64,000 nucleotides of DNA from positions 32,982,980-33,046,979 of the forward strand of contig NC_051074.1 of NCBI RefSeq assembly GCF_004664715.2, in the 5' to 3' direction. Shown here one piece after another: positions 30,951 to 43,432 of this stretch. The notes under the pieces are model-generated. The model was not told the origin of the DNA and searched no databases. It saw nothing but the letters and a program-made list of their open reading frames with translations. How positions within the stretch are numbered: the first letter of the stretch is position 1; every line of letters starts with the position of its first letter. The translations under genes and the position numbers were made by a program. Source of the stretch: Peromyscus leucopus (lineage: Eukaryota; Chordata; Mammalia; Rodentia; Cricetidae).

Positions 30951-33900
30951 AGCAGGGAGTCTTTCACTACTCAGAAAATAGGAATGAACACTGGGCTTTG
31001 GAATTGTTTCTAGGGGTAAAGAATGGTGGGGGAAATGGGGTGGCTAACCAAGAACCACTTTTAAAAAAAAGAAAAAGAAACAAAAACTTGGCAAAGCTCT
31101 CTGTGAGATTCGAGTTCTGTTTTGCTACCATAAGTCTGGAGCTGAGTATTCCTCATGAGTGCCTTTGGACCCCATCACGGAATTCTGAAGTCACAGCACA
31201 CTTTGGGGCATTGTGCAGCCTCCTCCAACTCTTAACCCTTTCTACGACTCTCAGTGCCATCTATGTTTGCTGTCTTCAGGTAAGTTGTTCTTCCTGCCCC
31301 ATCAGAAGTTTCTCCACGTCCCTCATACAGCCTCAACCCTGCCCTCACTGATTGCCCAACAGTCAGAATAAAGGTCTCCTGCCAATGGCCCGCAGGAACT
31401 GAAACCTGGTGCCACTAGCCATGTGAATGAACGTTATTGGAAATAAAGCCTTCTGCTCTCTTAAGTTCTAGAAGATTCTAGCTCTAGCTAGCAATTTGAC
31501 TGCAACCTTAGGAGAGCCTCATAGCAAGAACAGCCTCACTGACGTCACCCCAAAGGCCGAACTGGAGAAACTGAAATAAGTGAATGTAACTTTGAAGCAT
31601 TGTGCTCTGAGGAGCCTGATGCTCAGCGTTAGACAAATAATACAGGTGCCTCCCACTTTATCCTGCATGCCCTGGAAGAAGTGATGCCGGATACAACAGA
31701 CATTGAGCTGTGCTTGCTAGAGTGGGTCCCCCGGCAAGCGCACAGCGAACACTAGCTGCTTAGATGCCATCAGCCAAGTACTGTTGTAGGGCACCAAGGC
31801 TGTAGTGATAAGCAAGTGTGTTCTCACAAGACGAACACACTCATGCTGACCCTAAGAACCATCCGGAATATAAAATACTCCATGTGGAGAAGATCAGGGC
31901 AAGGCAATGATTAGGATGAGCAAAAACCTCACAGAGAAATGTTAACCAAATTCTGACCAGAATGCAGAGGAGAAAACGGCCTGCTTACAAAAGGACTTCG
32001 TGTGTTTTAAGGATGGAAAGAGGCCCATGATGGATAAGCAGCTGACTACTAAAGAGAGGTGTGTCACAAAGTCGTGTCTCTCTGCTTTCTTCTTATCGTG
32101 GCTGGGTCAGTGGAGCCTACACCTGCATCCTTGATCTCACCTTCATATCCTCTCTCTTCCTCTCTACACAAGACCAGTCAAGTCTGGAGTGGAAATTGAC
32201 AGGTGTCCGAGCTTTTCTGGAATGCTTCATTGTGGAGAAATTTGACCTCAGAATAATTTGTAATTAAATGGCATGTGGATTTTCATTTGTCTTGCTCTCT
32301 TGGGAACCCCATGGAATAAAGCATGCTTGAGAAACAGAGAGAATGCAGCACTAGATTTTAAAAATGTTACCAAAACTGGCGTCAGTGCTCACAAACAGAT
32401 CAACCACTACATACAATAAACACGTGACTGAAGAAACATGCAAATCAAAATGGGCAGTGTCAGGCTACAGCAAAGGGCAGAAAGAGGAGCAAGAGACCAT
32501 GGTCTCATTTCCTCCTCGCCTTTTCCCCAAGCGAAGTTCCCCGGGGCATCCCAGGGCTTCTGTTATCATGTGCATGCATGCGCTCCTTTTAACCACTGTG
32601 TTCTAAGGGTCTGCTATGAAGCATTAGACAACTGCTATGATAAGCATCCCCCCTTCCTCCATACTCCCCTCTAGAAGAAGCAATGCTGATCTTAACAAAC
32701 ACTGAGTTATGCTTACTGCAAAATGTGTCCCAGAACACTCTTTTGCATAATGTAGAGTTCCCTCGAGGAGACACACCATCCTCATTCTCAACGTCTCCGG
32801 TGTTCACAGGAAAAGCCAGGAGAAGTCAATTTCCTTTCAGGGTAGAGGAGTTCAAACATCCTCTGGTGTGAGGATGGCTAAGTAACTGAAGTAAGATATT
32901 CCAAAGTAGATAACGTCAAGAAGTTTCCAGAACGCAAGGCAAGTCAGGTAATCACAGGAAGCAAAGGTGGAGAAGTAATTGCTGGGCTCCCATTAACCAC
33001 ACAGGAGATAGATCCTCCTGAGCTTGAACGGTGGGACCAGAGAATTATTGCTCGGCATGAATCAGATCGAAGAAAAATAGCATCCAATTCCTGAAAGGGC
33101 AATGGGTGGGTGGCAGAACTGCAGGATGGAACGAGGCGGGATAAGCCTCCTGTGATCTCTGTCTTCCACATCACTCTGGGGCAGAAAGTCAGACACTCTC
33201 GAAGATTAGAAATAGAATAAGGATTACTTTAGGGAGAGTTATTGGAGAGATAGCTAGCTCCCAGAGAACTTCCGAGCCAAATGGACATGGGTAGATTTTT
33301 AAAATTCAACATTAAAAAAAAAAATTCTAAAAATGAATTGGCCTCATCAATTGAGTTAGAATCTCCCATTTAAAGAAAGCAAGGGTCTTGGAGAAAGTTT
33401 CTTGTAGCCTCAGGTTGGCCTCCTATTTTCTTTTTAATGCTTTTGTTTATGTGGGAATTTGATTTCACTGGGGACTCTGATCAAATTAGGTGCAGGTCAA
33501 AACATCAAAACCTGTCTCCCTTTTATCTGATGACGAAGGAGTTGAGAAGGCATCAAAACAAGGAAGGGGGGAAGTTAGGAAATAGGGATTGAGCCTCTAT
33601 TAGACACGGCAGACATCTGTGTGGTGTGGAGTGAATACCAATGGAATTTAGTCACCTAAAAATCCAGAATACACAAGAGGAAGTCAAGATAACAGCAGTT
33701 TACAATTTCACTTTTGGTTTTCACATTTCTGTTTCATATTCTCATTCTCTATCTCCAACACAACCCAAAAGTTCTGCCATCATTCATACACAGCTAAATT
33801 AGGATGAGCACCACTCTATCTGAGCACGTGTATTTTCTAAAACTCCCCAGGTCATACTGACATGAGACTTGAGAACCACTGAGTCTTTGTGTCTAGCATT

Positions 33901-33956
33901 TACTAGACCTACTGAATAAGAACCATCATGATAAGTGTGATAGTCCACTCAGACTC
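30951..33956. other. 3-kb repeat-poor non-coding stretch
   Basis: No SINE, LTR or LINE recognised apart from short A-rich runs near 31064 and 33313. Open frames up to 117 codons lack recognisable domains. Confidence 0.45.
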
Positions 33957-34295
33957 TGATGGTTTGAATGAGATGCTCCCCATCTTCTAGAACATTTGAA
34001 TACTTGGTTCCCAGTTGGTGGCTGTTTCAAGAGGCTTAGGATGTATGGCCTTGCTGGAAGAAGTATGTCACTGGGGGTAGCCTTTGAGATTTCAAAAGTC
34101 TTGTACCATTTCCAATGTTTCTGCTTGGGGCTTGTGTTTTGAGATGTAAGCATTCATTTTCCAGCCCCAGCCACAACATCTGTCACCTGCTGACACCATT
34201 ATGGACCCTAACTCTCTGGAGCCATACGCACAAAATGAACTCTTCTAAAAATTGTCACACTGTTTTATCACAGCAACACCAAGGCAACTAAGACA
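33957..34295 (+). repeat. ORR1 MaLR LTR
   Basis: TTTGAATACTTGGTTCCCAG-TTGGTGGC, GGATGTATGGCCTTGCTGGA, GTCACTGGGGGTAGCCTTTG-AGATTTCAAA and the end AGCAACACCAAGGCAACTAA-GACA match ORR1 end to end. No internal region follows. Confidence 0.9.
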
Positions 34296-34461
34296 GATTC
34301 CATAAACAAATGTAACATATAATGACATTTTGATCAACCATGGGCTGCATATACAAAGTGGACCCATAACAGTATACCATCTAATGGTATCATAGATACC
34401 TTAGTATATGCAATTAGCCTCATGATTTCCACACAAGGGTGACATTTATCGGATGAACCAT

Positions 34462-34810
34462 CTCATGAGATATCCCCATTAGTAACAAATGACTAGACCA
34501 TAAAGTGGATGGCTTATAAACAACAGGGATTTATCTCTCACAGTTCTAGAGCATGGGAAGTCCAAGATCAGTGCACAGGTAGAGGCATCATCTGGTTCAT
34601 AGATGATGTCTTCTAGCCATGTTCTCATACAGTAGAAAGAACTGCTTTCTGGAACCTCTCTCATGAGGGCACGGACGCCACTGATGAGGGTTCCATCCTC
34701 ATGACCAAACCACCTTCCCAAGGACTGTAACTCCTGATACTATCACCTTCTCTATTAATATTTCAACATACGAATTTAGGAGGATGGAGGAACACAAAAT
34801 GTTCAGGCCG
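34462..34810 (-). repeat. MLT1 LTR
   Basis: GGCTTATAAACAACAGGGAT-TTATCTCTCACAGTTCTAGA, GAAGTCCAAGATCAGTGCAC and CTCATGAGGGCACGG, then TTTCAACATACGAATTTAGG-AGGA, is MLT1 in reverse complement, nearly full length. Confidence 0.88.
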
Positions 34811-35623
34811 TAGCAATTGGATGGGGAAGTCTGTCTTTTGACATTTTTCCTCATGCTTTTGATGCACACAACACCTTGTGTTTGTTTGCTTGTGATATGA
34901 TGGTCCACAAATCGGTGCCCAGATAGGATGAGATATGATTGACAGGGCTAGAGGACGGAGAAGGTCAAATGTGGTAAAGGAGACTTTGCTGGATGCCAGA
35001 AGGAGGTACCTACTTTCCGGGATCTAAGGAGAGGTGGCAGGGGAGGAGAGCAAAACAAAGCGAAGACGTCTTCTGTCTCAAGGGACAGCTGGGACAAGGG
35101 GATACTCAGAGGGAACATGTATATTTTGGGAACTATGGGATCTTGAGCATTCTTAATAGTTATTTTAAAGGATAAGTGAAGCATCACTGGGCAAGATGGA
35201 ATTTGTCTCCAGAAAGTTGAAGGGACACATCGGGGGGCACAATTCAGATGGGCTGCTTAGAGCTGTCAAGGCTATAAAGAGCCAAGAGAAGACTTTTAGA
35301 AAACTGTTTTGACAGAAAGAAAAATAGGAAGATGGAAAGTCTATTCACCACCATTAGGCGTATAATAGCAGAGAAAATTGCCTCCAAGAAGCACCTTAGG
35401 GCAAGTCAGGGTGGGCTGCAGAAGGGAGGCTACTTTTAAGAGCCAAGCTGGAGCAAACTCTACAGGAGAGAGGTCGCCCTGGAGCCAGAAGCCAGAACTA
35501 ATACAACGTCTGCGCAAGGCACTGGCTGGAAAAGCCCAGGCCGGGGGCCCAAGGGGAAACATGATGGACAGACACTAAAACAGCTTCCAGAGGCAGGAGA
35601 GATGGAAAATGTTTTAGCAGCAC

Positions 35624-35626
<3 letters not shown>
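34811..35626. other. non-coding, no recognised element
   Basis: No repeat family seen. Short frames only. Confidence 0.5.

Positions 35627-35681
<55 letters not shown>
35627..35681. repeat. (CA)n microsatellite
   Basis: About 27 uninterrupted CA units, without a recognisable SINE attached. Confidence 0.95.
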
Positions 35682-35683
<2 letters not shown>

Positions 35684-36188
35684 TGTTAATAATGGCCTCA
35701 AACATAAAATGACCAGCAGTTCAGATATGCCAAAGAGAAAACCATAGAAAGGTAAAAATTTCTCATAGTTACATACATAGAGGAACCCCACAGTGTCAGT
35801 TTGGTGCTATACATCATCTCAGACCTCCACCACAGGTCTTAGAACATATCCCCTGCAGACAAGGATGCACAGCTGAGCATTGTACAGATGTTTTATTTTA
35901 GGTTCTCGCTAAGCATGCCTTTCAGAACACAGGTCTAGGGCAGCTACAGTCAGAGATCTGAAAGATCTCAAGGCTTCCAAAATGTTCTGGACATTGATGT
36001 AACCAGTAACCTCTTTGACATTAAGATGATACAATCTTTTCATATTATTAAAATGTTGTAAAAGATGTCCTTGTACTTAAAATTATTTTATTTTAACATT
36101 TAAGACATTCAAAAAATTTAAATCTTAGAAGTGTAAAAGGTAAGTCAAAGGTTATACAGAAATGCGCTAAAAATCATCCTGCTGAGGC
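35682..36188. other. non-coding, no recognised element
   Basis: AT-rich toward 36150. Nothing recognised. Confidence 0.5.
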
Positions 36189-36189
36189 A

Positions 36190-36415
36190 CTGGGGGGTAT
36201 AGCTCAGTCCATAGAGTGCTTGTCTGGAAGGCCCAAGGTCCTGGGGTCAATCCCCAGAGTTACAAAAAGAAAACAAGATCTTTAACCTAGTGTGGTAGTG
36301 CACAGGAAGTGGAGGCAGGAGGATCAGGAGTTCAAGGTCATTCTGAGCTTCATAGTAAGTTAATGTCTGCCTAGACTACAGGAGACCTGGCTCCAAAAAC
36401 AAACAAACAACAACA
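36190..36415 (+). repeat. B4 SINE (ID-B1 fusion)
   Basis: The first part, TGGGGGGTATAGCTCAGTCC-ATAGAGTGC to GTCAATCCCCAG, is ID-like and holds pol III A and B boxes. The second, GTGTGGTAGTGCACAGGAAG through GAGTTCAAGGTCATTCTGAG to AAACAAACAAACAACAACAA, is B1-like. This ID-plus-B1 arrangement defines B4. Confidence 0.82.
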
Positions 36416-36427
36416 ACAAAAAAGTCA

Positions 36428-36602
36428 GGGCCAGTGAGATGGCTTGCTGCCAAGTCTGATGACCTGAGCTTAATCTTCAGAACATACTTGGTGGAAGAAC
36501 TAATGTCCACAAGTTGCTTCCTGACCTCCACATGCTGCAGCACATGTTTGTATGCCACAGCACACATGTGCCCGTGCATATGCAGACACTCACAATTAAT
36601 CA
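36428..36602 (+). repeat. B3/B2-clade SINE
   Basis: GGGCCAGTGAGATGGCTTGC, TGATGACCTGAGCTTAATCT, CACAAGTTGCTTCCTGACCT-CCACATG and an AATTAATCAG tail match the same subfamily as 44355-44582. The A box is shortened by a small deletion. Confidence 0.75.
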
Positions 36603-36955
36603 GTATAAGGAATCATCCTATACAGAGATTGAGCTAATAATTTATACTTCTGATCACAGTATGGGAAGTGCCTATTTCCCTATATCTAACCAATATTTAC
36701 TTAATTTTAATAACCAATAGTTATTTAAAAGTCATTGCCAGTTTGAAAAGTGAAAAATGATCACTCACTTTACACCACATCTCTTTGATTAGTCATTTTT
36801 GTCTTTTTATATCTTTTTTATAATAAATTAAACATTCATAGTGTCTTATGCCAAGCCTTTGGGTAGAGATGTTAAAATTTTATTAACGGGGGTGGGGGGG
36901 TGGGTAGATTTGTTTCATGGTTTACAAAAAGCATTATATGTAATAGTCTTAAAAC

Positions 36956-36966
36956 ATAAACTCTTA
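36956..36966. repeat. B1 target-site duplication, left copy
   Basis: ATAAACTCTTA, matched by ATAAACTCTTT at 37129-37139. Confidence 0.75.
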
Positions 36967-37128
36967 GGCTGGGTGGTGGTGGCGCACACCTGTAATCCCA
37001 GCATTCAGGAGGCAGAGGCAGGGGGATCTCTGTGATTTTGAGGCCAGCCTAGTCTACAAAGCAAGTTCCAGGATGGCCAGAGCTGTTACACAGAGAAACC
37101 TTGTCTTGAAAAAGAAATAAACAAATGA
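36967..37128 (+). repeat. B1 SINE
   Basis: GGCTGGGTGGTGGTGGCGCA-CACCTGTAATCCCAGC, AGGCCAGCCTAGTCTACAAA, CAGAGAAACCTTGTCTTGAA and an A-rich tail, with a near-exact 11-bp target duplication. Confidence 0.93.
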
Positions 37129-37589
37129 ATAAACTCTTTATATATTTCACATGTTATTTGACCCGCCTCAGATGTTGCAATATTTTTCCTAGCATGTCAT
37201 TTACCGTCAAACTTTGCTTATGGTGACTCATTTTATGTTTGGGGACCTGGAAGTTTTCTAGTTTTCACTTAATCAAGTCTATCCATTTTTTGTTCTCTTC
37301 CAGATTTTTCTGTCTGATGTTACGCTTAGAAAGACCCTCTTCTACCATGAGATTATTGAAGTACTGACCAGCATGTTCTAGAATTGCTAGAGTTCTTAAT
37401 GCAGCTGGACTTTATCTTAGGATAGAATGTAAGGGGGGGGGATCAAATGTCTACCCCAAATACCTGACTGGTCACATCATTATCAAGTATACTAATATAC
37501 TCTTGTTTAAAAGCCATTTTTCCATGCAACAATAATGGAATAATAGCTGTATCTCAGGATAGCTATCGCTCTTTGGTGAATGGTAACTA

Positions 37590-37745
37590 CACACCAGGAG
37601 CCCCATAAAGTGCCTTTCGGGTATTAACTAATTTCATCACCACCTATGGGATGCTGTTACCACATTCATTTCATGAAACTGGAAAATGACACAAAGACAT
37701 TCAAAGACTTACGCAAGATTGCTACTAGGAAGTAGGAAGCCAGGA
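37590..37745 (-). repeat. MIR SINE
   Basis: ACACACCAGGAGCCCCATAA, ATTAACTAATTTCATCACCA, TTCATTTCATGAAACTGGAA and CGCAAGATTGCTACTAGGAA-GTAGGAAGCCAGGAATCAAA track the reverse-complement MIR over most of its length. Confidence 0.75.
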
Positions 37746-37751
37746 ATCAAA

Positions 37752-38020
37752 CTATTATATTTTGAATATGAAATGTCCCTGCACAGAATCACTAATTTGG
37801 AAGGTTCTGGAAATGTTACGGGGAAGGGTCTTGCTGAAGGAAATAAGTGACTGGATGCATGCCTCTAAATGTTATTTCCCATTCCACAATCCCTTCTGTG
37901 CACTCCCCGCCGGGACCCTGAGTCAACAGAACCAATGATGATGGACTGAAATCTCTGAAAGGGTTTGTTAAAATAAATCCTCCCTTCTTTTAAATTGTTC
38001 ATATTAGGAATTCTGCCAAG
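37752..38020 (+). repeat. MaLR LTR (ORR1/MT-related), diverged
   Basis: TTTTGAATATGAAATGTCCC, GGAAGGGTCTTGCTGAAGGA-AATAAGTGAC, TGATGATGGACTGAAATCTC and TTAAAATAAATCCTCCCTTC keep the order of a MaLR LTR, including AATAAA. Confidence 0.6.
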
Positions 38021-41000
38021 TAATGACAAAGCTAATTATATAGTAATCCAGCTCAGCTAGCTCCAGAGGCCAAATCCTTTAAGAACAAGTTTCTTGAATT
38101 TGTGATAGATCCCTCGGTATATTTATAGACACAGACACGCACGCACGCACATATATATTATAGATAGAATATATAATACTCTGTTTCTTTGTCCTTTTTT
38201 CATGGTGATGCTATCCAAAGGATACCTTTTCCTATCCGGTTGGATGTTTCCTATAGGTAACACCTGCACTTAGGAGTCCTTACTTTCCATATCACTCCAT
38301 GTGCCCATTTAACACTGAATACAATCGACAGACACCGTCCTGTGGCATGGACTTCTTTAGACACTCAATCCTGTCTCACGGGTCTCTGCTGACATAACAG
38401 ATCCCCTTTCCTCCGTGAAGGGCTTCAGGGTTCAGTTGGTCGGTTCCTCTTCCCAGAGGAACCGTGCTAGGCCTGGACAAAGTGCAGCTGCTCTCTCCTC
38501 TTGCCCTGATGTTGTTTCCCTGGTGACTGGGGAAATGAATGCCTCCGCTGAGAGCAGAGTCGGGTTGACCCCCCATCATCTTTAAAGACTAAATATTTAT
38601 TTAAATGTGGCCTCCACTTTCTACATTCCGGATCCTTTCCTGGTTTGGGTCAACCCCTTTCGACCTCATTTTGTATCCCTATGTCTTCCCCTGTTGCACG
38701 CTACCCCTTCCTGCTATGGCCAATGTCCCTTTTCTCTCTCATTGCCCCTCCAGAGTCATAGTCTGCCCTTCATAGGAACCTTGTCTCACCCACTTCTTTC
38801 CGGTCTCTGACCACACACCCGAGGAGCTCTTATCCTTACCAACCCACTTACTGAAGCTGGAAGGGCAATAAAGAGGACAATTGTTTCTGGCCAAACGCAG
38901 CCATGGTCTGTATGCTCTTTAAAGTGTCCTATCGTGTTACCAAAGCAGGATGTGATTCATCCCTCAAGGAGGCATCCTCCCAGGCACACACACCAGTGAA
39001 GGAAAGCTTGGGTCAGACACAACAGAAAACCGCAAACAGCCCCAAAAAGGCACATTTCCCCAGGGAACGAATGAACCCTCCTCCACACAGATGTAGGCTT
39101 CCACCTCGGCATTGTTTAAATCTACCTTTTATTTCTTGAATTCACTTCAGATTTTAATACTCTGAGTGGTTGGGGTGGTCTGGGTAGAAAGAGATAATTG
39201 GGATGTTAAAATTCTGACAAGTTTGATCACTTCACAGTCTGATGATAAAAGAAAACCCATGACTAAGAGGAGAAACTTGCCAGAATATGGAGAAGGGTGT
39301 GTGTATGGGAGTATGTATTCTTCCCAAAACAAACAGATAGTAACACATAATCACATAGTTCTTGAACACAGTGGGCTTTCATTAATTTTTTAATCTGGAC
39401 ACAGGACATATTTTGTGATTACAAAGGAAGTTATGGGGACCATGTAAGGTTAATGGATAAAGATCTCACATTTCAGGAAGATGACTTGAAAGAAGAGGTT
39501 TAATGAACTTCACCAGGAGTCTTGGGAGCTTTCCTCAGCTCTGTGCTGTGATTCAGCAAAGAAATTTGATAAAGAGAGAAACTCAAGAGTTCATGTGGAG
39601 TCTTATGTAATTTTCATTTACATAATTACTTTTTGAAAACCATGTTCTAGCTTGCAAGACTTCAAGGCTATGTGCCTGTATACAGATGTTTCTTTCTATG
39701 CGTTATTATTTTAGATAAAGACAGATTGACTGAATGGACTAATTCCCTAGACCTCACTTATCCTTAACTATCTGCTACCACCAAAGACATGTGTGTTCTA
39801 CAGTACATACATCCAACACATCAATGTCAACACAGAGCATTTTGATCAAACTATTTGATTGGATTTAACCATTCCTGCCCCCCCCCTTCCTGTACAGCTC
39901 AATTTGAAAGCCTCCATCCAGGCAAGCTCAAACCCACTCTTAGGATCCTTTGTGCTCTATGACACTATTTAGAGAACAATGGATTTTTGACCCCCAACTT
40001 CTGTAATCTGGGGAAGAATTGATGTCCTTGCTAGCACAAATAAACAGAAAACCAAACCATTTTCAAGTGAGGTACTACAGTCAATATTGTGTCTTAATGG
40101 AATTTATGTCTAGGTTTTAAAAGGGTCTTTTCTGATTTTTTTGAAATTGATAACTATCAGAAGAAGCAATGTCATCTACATTGGCAGCCTCTCTAGTGGT
40201 TCAATCTCCTACTTTCAAGTGACTTTTGTTGGCCCAGGGTCTTTCAAAGGAAAGCCAATTGTATTTAAACATTTTCTAGTTGTAAGAGCTTTGATGTGGG
40301 ACTCATTTATTTTTTTCATTAGACTGTGTACTTCAAGCTTTGTTTAACATTGGTAAAAGTCAAGAACTATACTTCTTTCTTTTCTTTCCTTTTTTTCTGT
40401 CCATGAATTGTATGTTCTTGTTTTCCCCGGTTCTCTTAAGATTGTCTCCTACAAAGCAATTATTAAAAACCTTGACCCTGGGTCTTTCTTATACGCTCAG
40501 CCTAAAATTACTTCTATGAAGTAGCCATCTTTCTAGGCAATTAGGAAGCCATTCAGGAGCTCCTCGAATTTAGTCACCCAGAAACACTTACAGCTGGATT
40601 CTCACAATGGGGTTACACTGCCAGTGTCACTGCCTGCAGAACATTTTGTTAGAATTTTATATTTTCAAACTCAGAGGCATTAAACCTCCGGAACATTGCA
40701 GTTGGATATCTGGTATGAACCTCAGTTAGTAGCATGCTCTTCGTTAATTTCTTGCTTTATCGGAGATTAATTTTATTGAGAGATACAGGAAGATGGGTTT
40801 GTGTAATTGTCAAGGGATCTCTATGAAACCACAGTGGCATGCATCCTTGCTAGCGTCTCTGAGCTCCACTTGCTTGTCACATCGTTTATTGCACCTAAAA
40901 AGACCGGCTGAAGGGTTCTGGCTTGTCAGTAAGCAAAGGGTTAAATGACAGATGTCTCATCCTCACTGACTCCATTTTCACTGTCCATGACTATCATCAT

Positions 41001-42956
41001 GGTACGGTCACAGATGGAGAATTAGCATCAGGACCTGCCACTGGAGTTTTTCTATGCTAGGCCGAAGCACCTGGGTGAGGCTTTGCCCAGAAGAGTTAGG
41101 GATTGTCTATTGCATGATTTCTATATGGCCAATAGTTCCTACTGTGACTTGACTTAATGATGAACTTTTGGCTTTGGTTTTAGTTGTATTGATTATAATC
41201 AATGTTATCCATTATCCCCCAAATGAGTGTTAGAGTACAAAAGGAAATCTTGATGAAGGAATACTAAACACTCAACAAAGCACAAATATTTATTAAGATA
41301 ATTGACATAATGTTGACTAATGCTCTTAATAGTTCAAACAGTTTCTCTCCTTCTCTGCTGCCACAGAAGAAAACAGGTTTATTCATTGTTTTCAAATACC
41401 CACTAAGATTATTGTATTTCTTCCTTCACTTACAAGTAGAACAGAATTTTTATCTTACCCAAGAAAACAATTTTGCATTTTCTTTTACAGCACAAAGTAT
41501 ATATGTTGTTTATTTACTGTTGCTATTGTTCAGTTAATATTTATTTTTGAATTTTCTGGCACTATATATTGGCAGAAGAGAGATCAAGAGTATGGGAGTT
41601 CAGTAGACATCTCCTGTTATTTTTCTTTCTTGTGAATTGATTTATATATGTTAATAATTGTTTTTATAAATTACTTCCTGGAATGTGAGGTGTAGCCTTA
41701 TAGGATGCCAGTACTTAGTTTATTTTAAAACTTATATTCTATGGTTCAACCATATTTTCTAATTATAAATCTCCTGGGTCTTCTGTAGAATGAGTCAATG
41801 ACACATTCCATTTATGTTGAATGATACAGTGTTTTTAAAACTAGTCAACAAAATCTCGCCTGTGTTTAGCAGTTTCAATTCAACAGGAAGAGTCCCTGTT
41901 TCCATAAGCCATATCTGAAATATTCTAGTCCTTTTACCTCAGTTGTCAATGCCTAGTTTTATTACAGCTCTTATTTTGTTCTGTCTGCCACCCCCACCCC
42001 ACCTATTACTTTTGGACCATTTTAGAAGGACAATTTCCGTGTTAAATTTAGTACCTGGAGGCTCAGGGTTACATTATTCCAGATGACTCACAAGGAGGAA
42101 AACAGATCCAGAAATAACCATCCCTGTCACCCTGCTCAAGTCACTTAACTTTGTGAATTCCAGAAAAACAAGGCTGGAGCTCAGAGATGATAGTCATGAA
42201 CCAGAAGTTGATACAGAGATGCAAGTCGAGAAACCCTTTCTCACCAGAGATGCTGGTTCTCAGGGTGCTGTGGAGTAGGGGTGGGCGTGGGAGGGGGTGA
42301 CATGCTTTCCTTGGATGTGATGCTCACAGGAGATATGGGGTACCTTACTGGCAGCCCACTTCATAAGCTGAAAGCCAGATTGTTGAGAAAAGAAATGCTT
42401 CAGTCCTCTGGCAAGCTAGCCCAATGCCTCAGAAGGAAATTGTGTCATTACTTCCTGTCTTAGATAAACATTATGTAGGCAAACAGTTCCCTGAGACCTT
42501 GTAATTTCTGATACTCTTGGGCTCACAGAACAAGTTTTCACTGTGGTGTCTCAAAGTCCTTCAATGGAAAGTAATTTTATGTAAGAGCCTTGTTTGAGTT
42601 ACCTCCACTCCTTCTGCAGTTGCCATGGTGAAACATCTTAACTATGCTTCGCGGACAGCCTGGCCAGGCTGCTGAACCTACCTGATGCTGGCCCCTAACG
42701 CTGTAGTTTCTCCTGGAAATTTAGAGGAAAGTGTGTGGGTGTCCATTCCACCACAGCTAATGATGACTGCAGGAGAGAAAGTGTTTCGAAAGGGGAGAAG
42801 ATGCCTTTTTGCTGTTGATTGGTACATGGTTACCCCCAACAAAGGCGCTAGATGCAGAACCTTACCTCTCTCACCATAGAAACCGGAGATCTGCTCTCCC
42901 CTGTGCAGCCAAGTTGAAGTGAAATTTTTCTTTCTATTCTTCTTGTCCCTTTTGAG
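38021..42956. other. 4.9-kb repeat-poor, AT-rich stretch
   Basis: I recognise no SINE, LINE or LTR here. Only a CGCA/TA tract (38134-38170), a C8 run near 39880 and a hairpin at 38441-38464 stand out. The longest frame is 80 codons. Candidate for strongly constrained or simply ancient unique DNA. Confidence 0.45.
38441..38464. repeat. perfect 10-bp hairpin
   Basis: CGGTTCCTCT and AGAGGAACCG are exact complements around a TCCC loop. No T-run follows, so it is not terminator-like. No RNA gene is recognised around it. Confidence 0.85.
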
Positions 42957-43155
42957 CAGTGGTTCTCAACCTTCCTGATGCTGGGACTCTTAAATCCAGT
43001 TCCTCGTGTTGGGATGACCCCCCACTGTAAAATTATTTCATTTTTGTATAGCTGTAATTTTGCTACTGTTATGAATCATAATGTAAATATCTGATATGCA
43101 GGATATCTAATATGAGACTTCAGTGGGGTTGTGGCCCACAGGTTGAGAACCACTG
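42957..43155 (+). mobile_element. URR1 hAT-Charlie MITE
   Basis: A 199-bp element with perfect 16-bp terminal inverted repeats CAGTGGTTCTCAACCT ... AGGTTGAGAACCACTG. Its interior has TAAAATTATTTCATTTT and TTTTGCTACTGTTATGAATC. Non-autonomous, no transposase. The expected 8-bp target duplication is decayed (CTTTTGAG versus CTTTAGCC). Confidence 0.93.
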
Positions 43156-43321
43156 CTTTAGCCTCTGGAACATTGTTTTCAAGCTGATGTGTACAAATCA
43201 TCTGGGATTTTTGGTGAGGTGCTTTTTTGTGTAGGCTACAATGGGTCTAAATTCTGTGTCTATCCCAGGGTTACAAGGGTTGCTGATGCTTCTGGCTGAT
43301 GACTACCCTTTGCATAAAACT

Positions 43322-43432
43322 GCTCCTTTAATCCCAGGATGTGGGAGGCAGGGGCAGATGGATCGCTGGTCTACAGAGCAAGCTCCAGGCCAGTCAGGGC
43401 TACACAGAGAAATTCTGTCTAGAAAGCCAAGT
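43322..43432 (+). repeat. B1 SINE, 5'-shortened
   Basis: CTCCTTTAATCCCAGGATGT-GGGAGGCAGG, a deletion of the GTGAGTTCGAGGCCAGC part, then TCTACAGAGCAAGCTCCAGG and CTACACAGAGAAATTCTGTC. Confidence 0.82.

Noticed and set aside
36190..36265. Possible tRNA gene (A and B box with CCCCAG end)
   Set aside because: It is the ID part of a B4 SINE. There is no cloverleaf with an anticodon stem.
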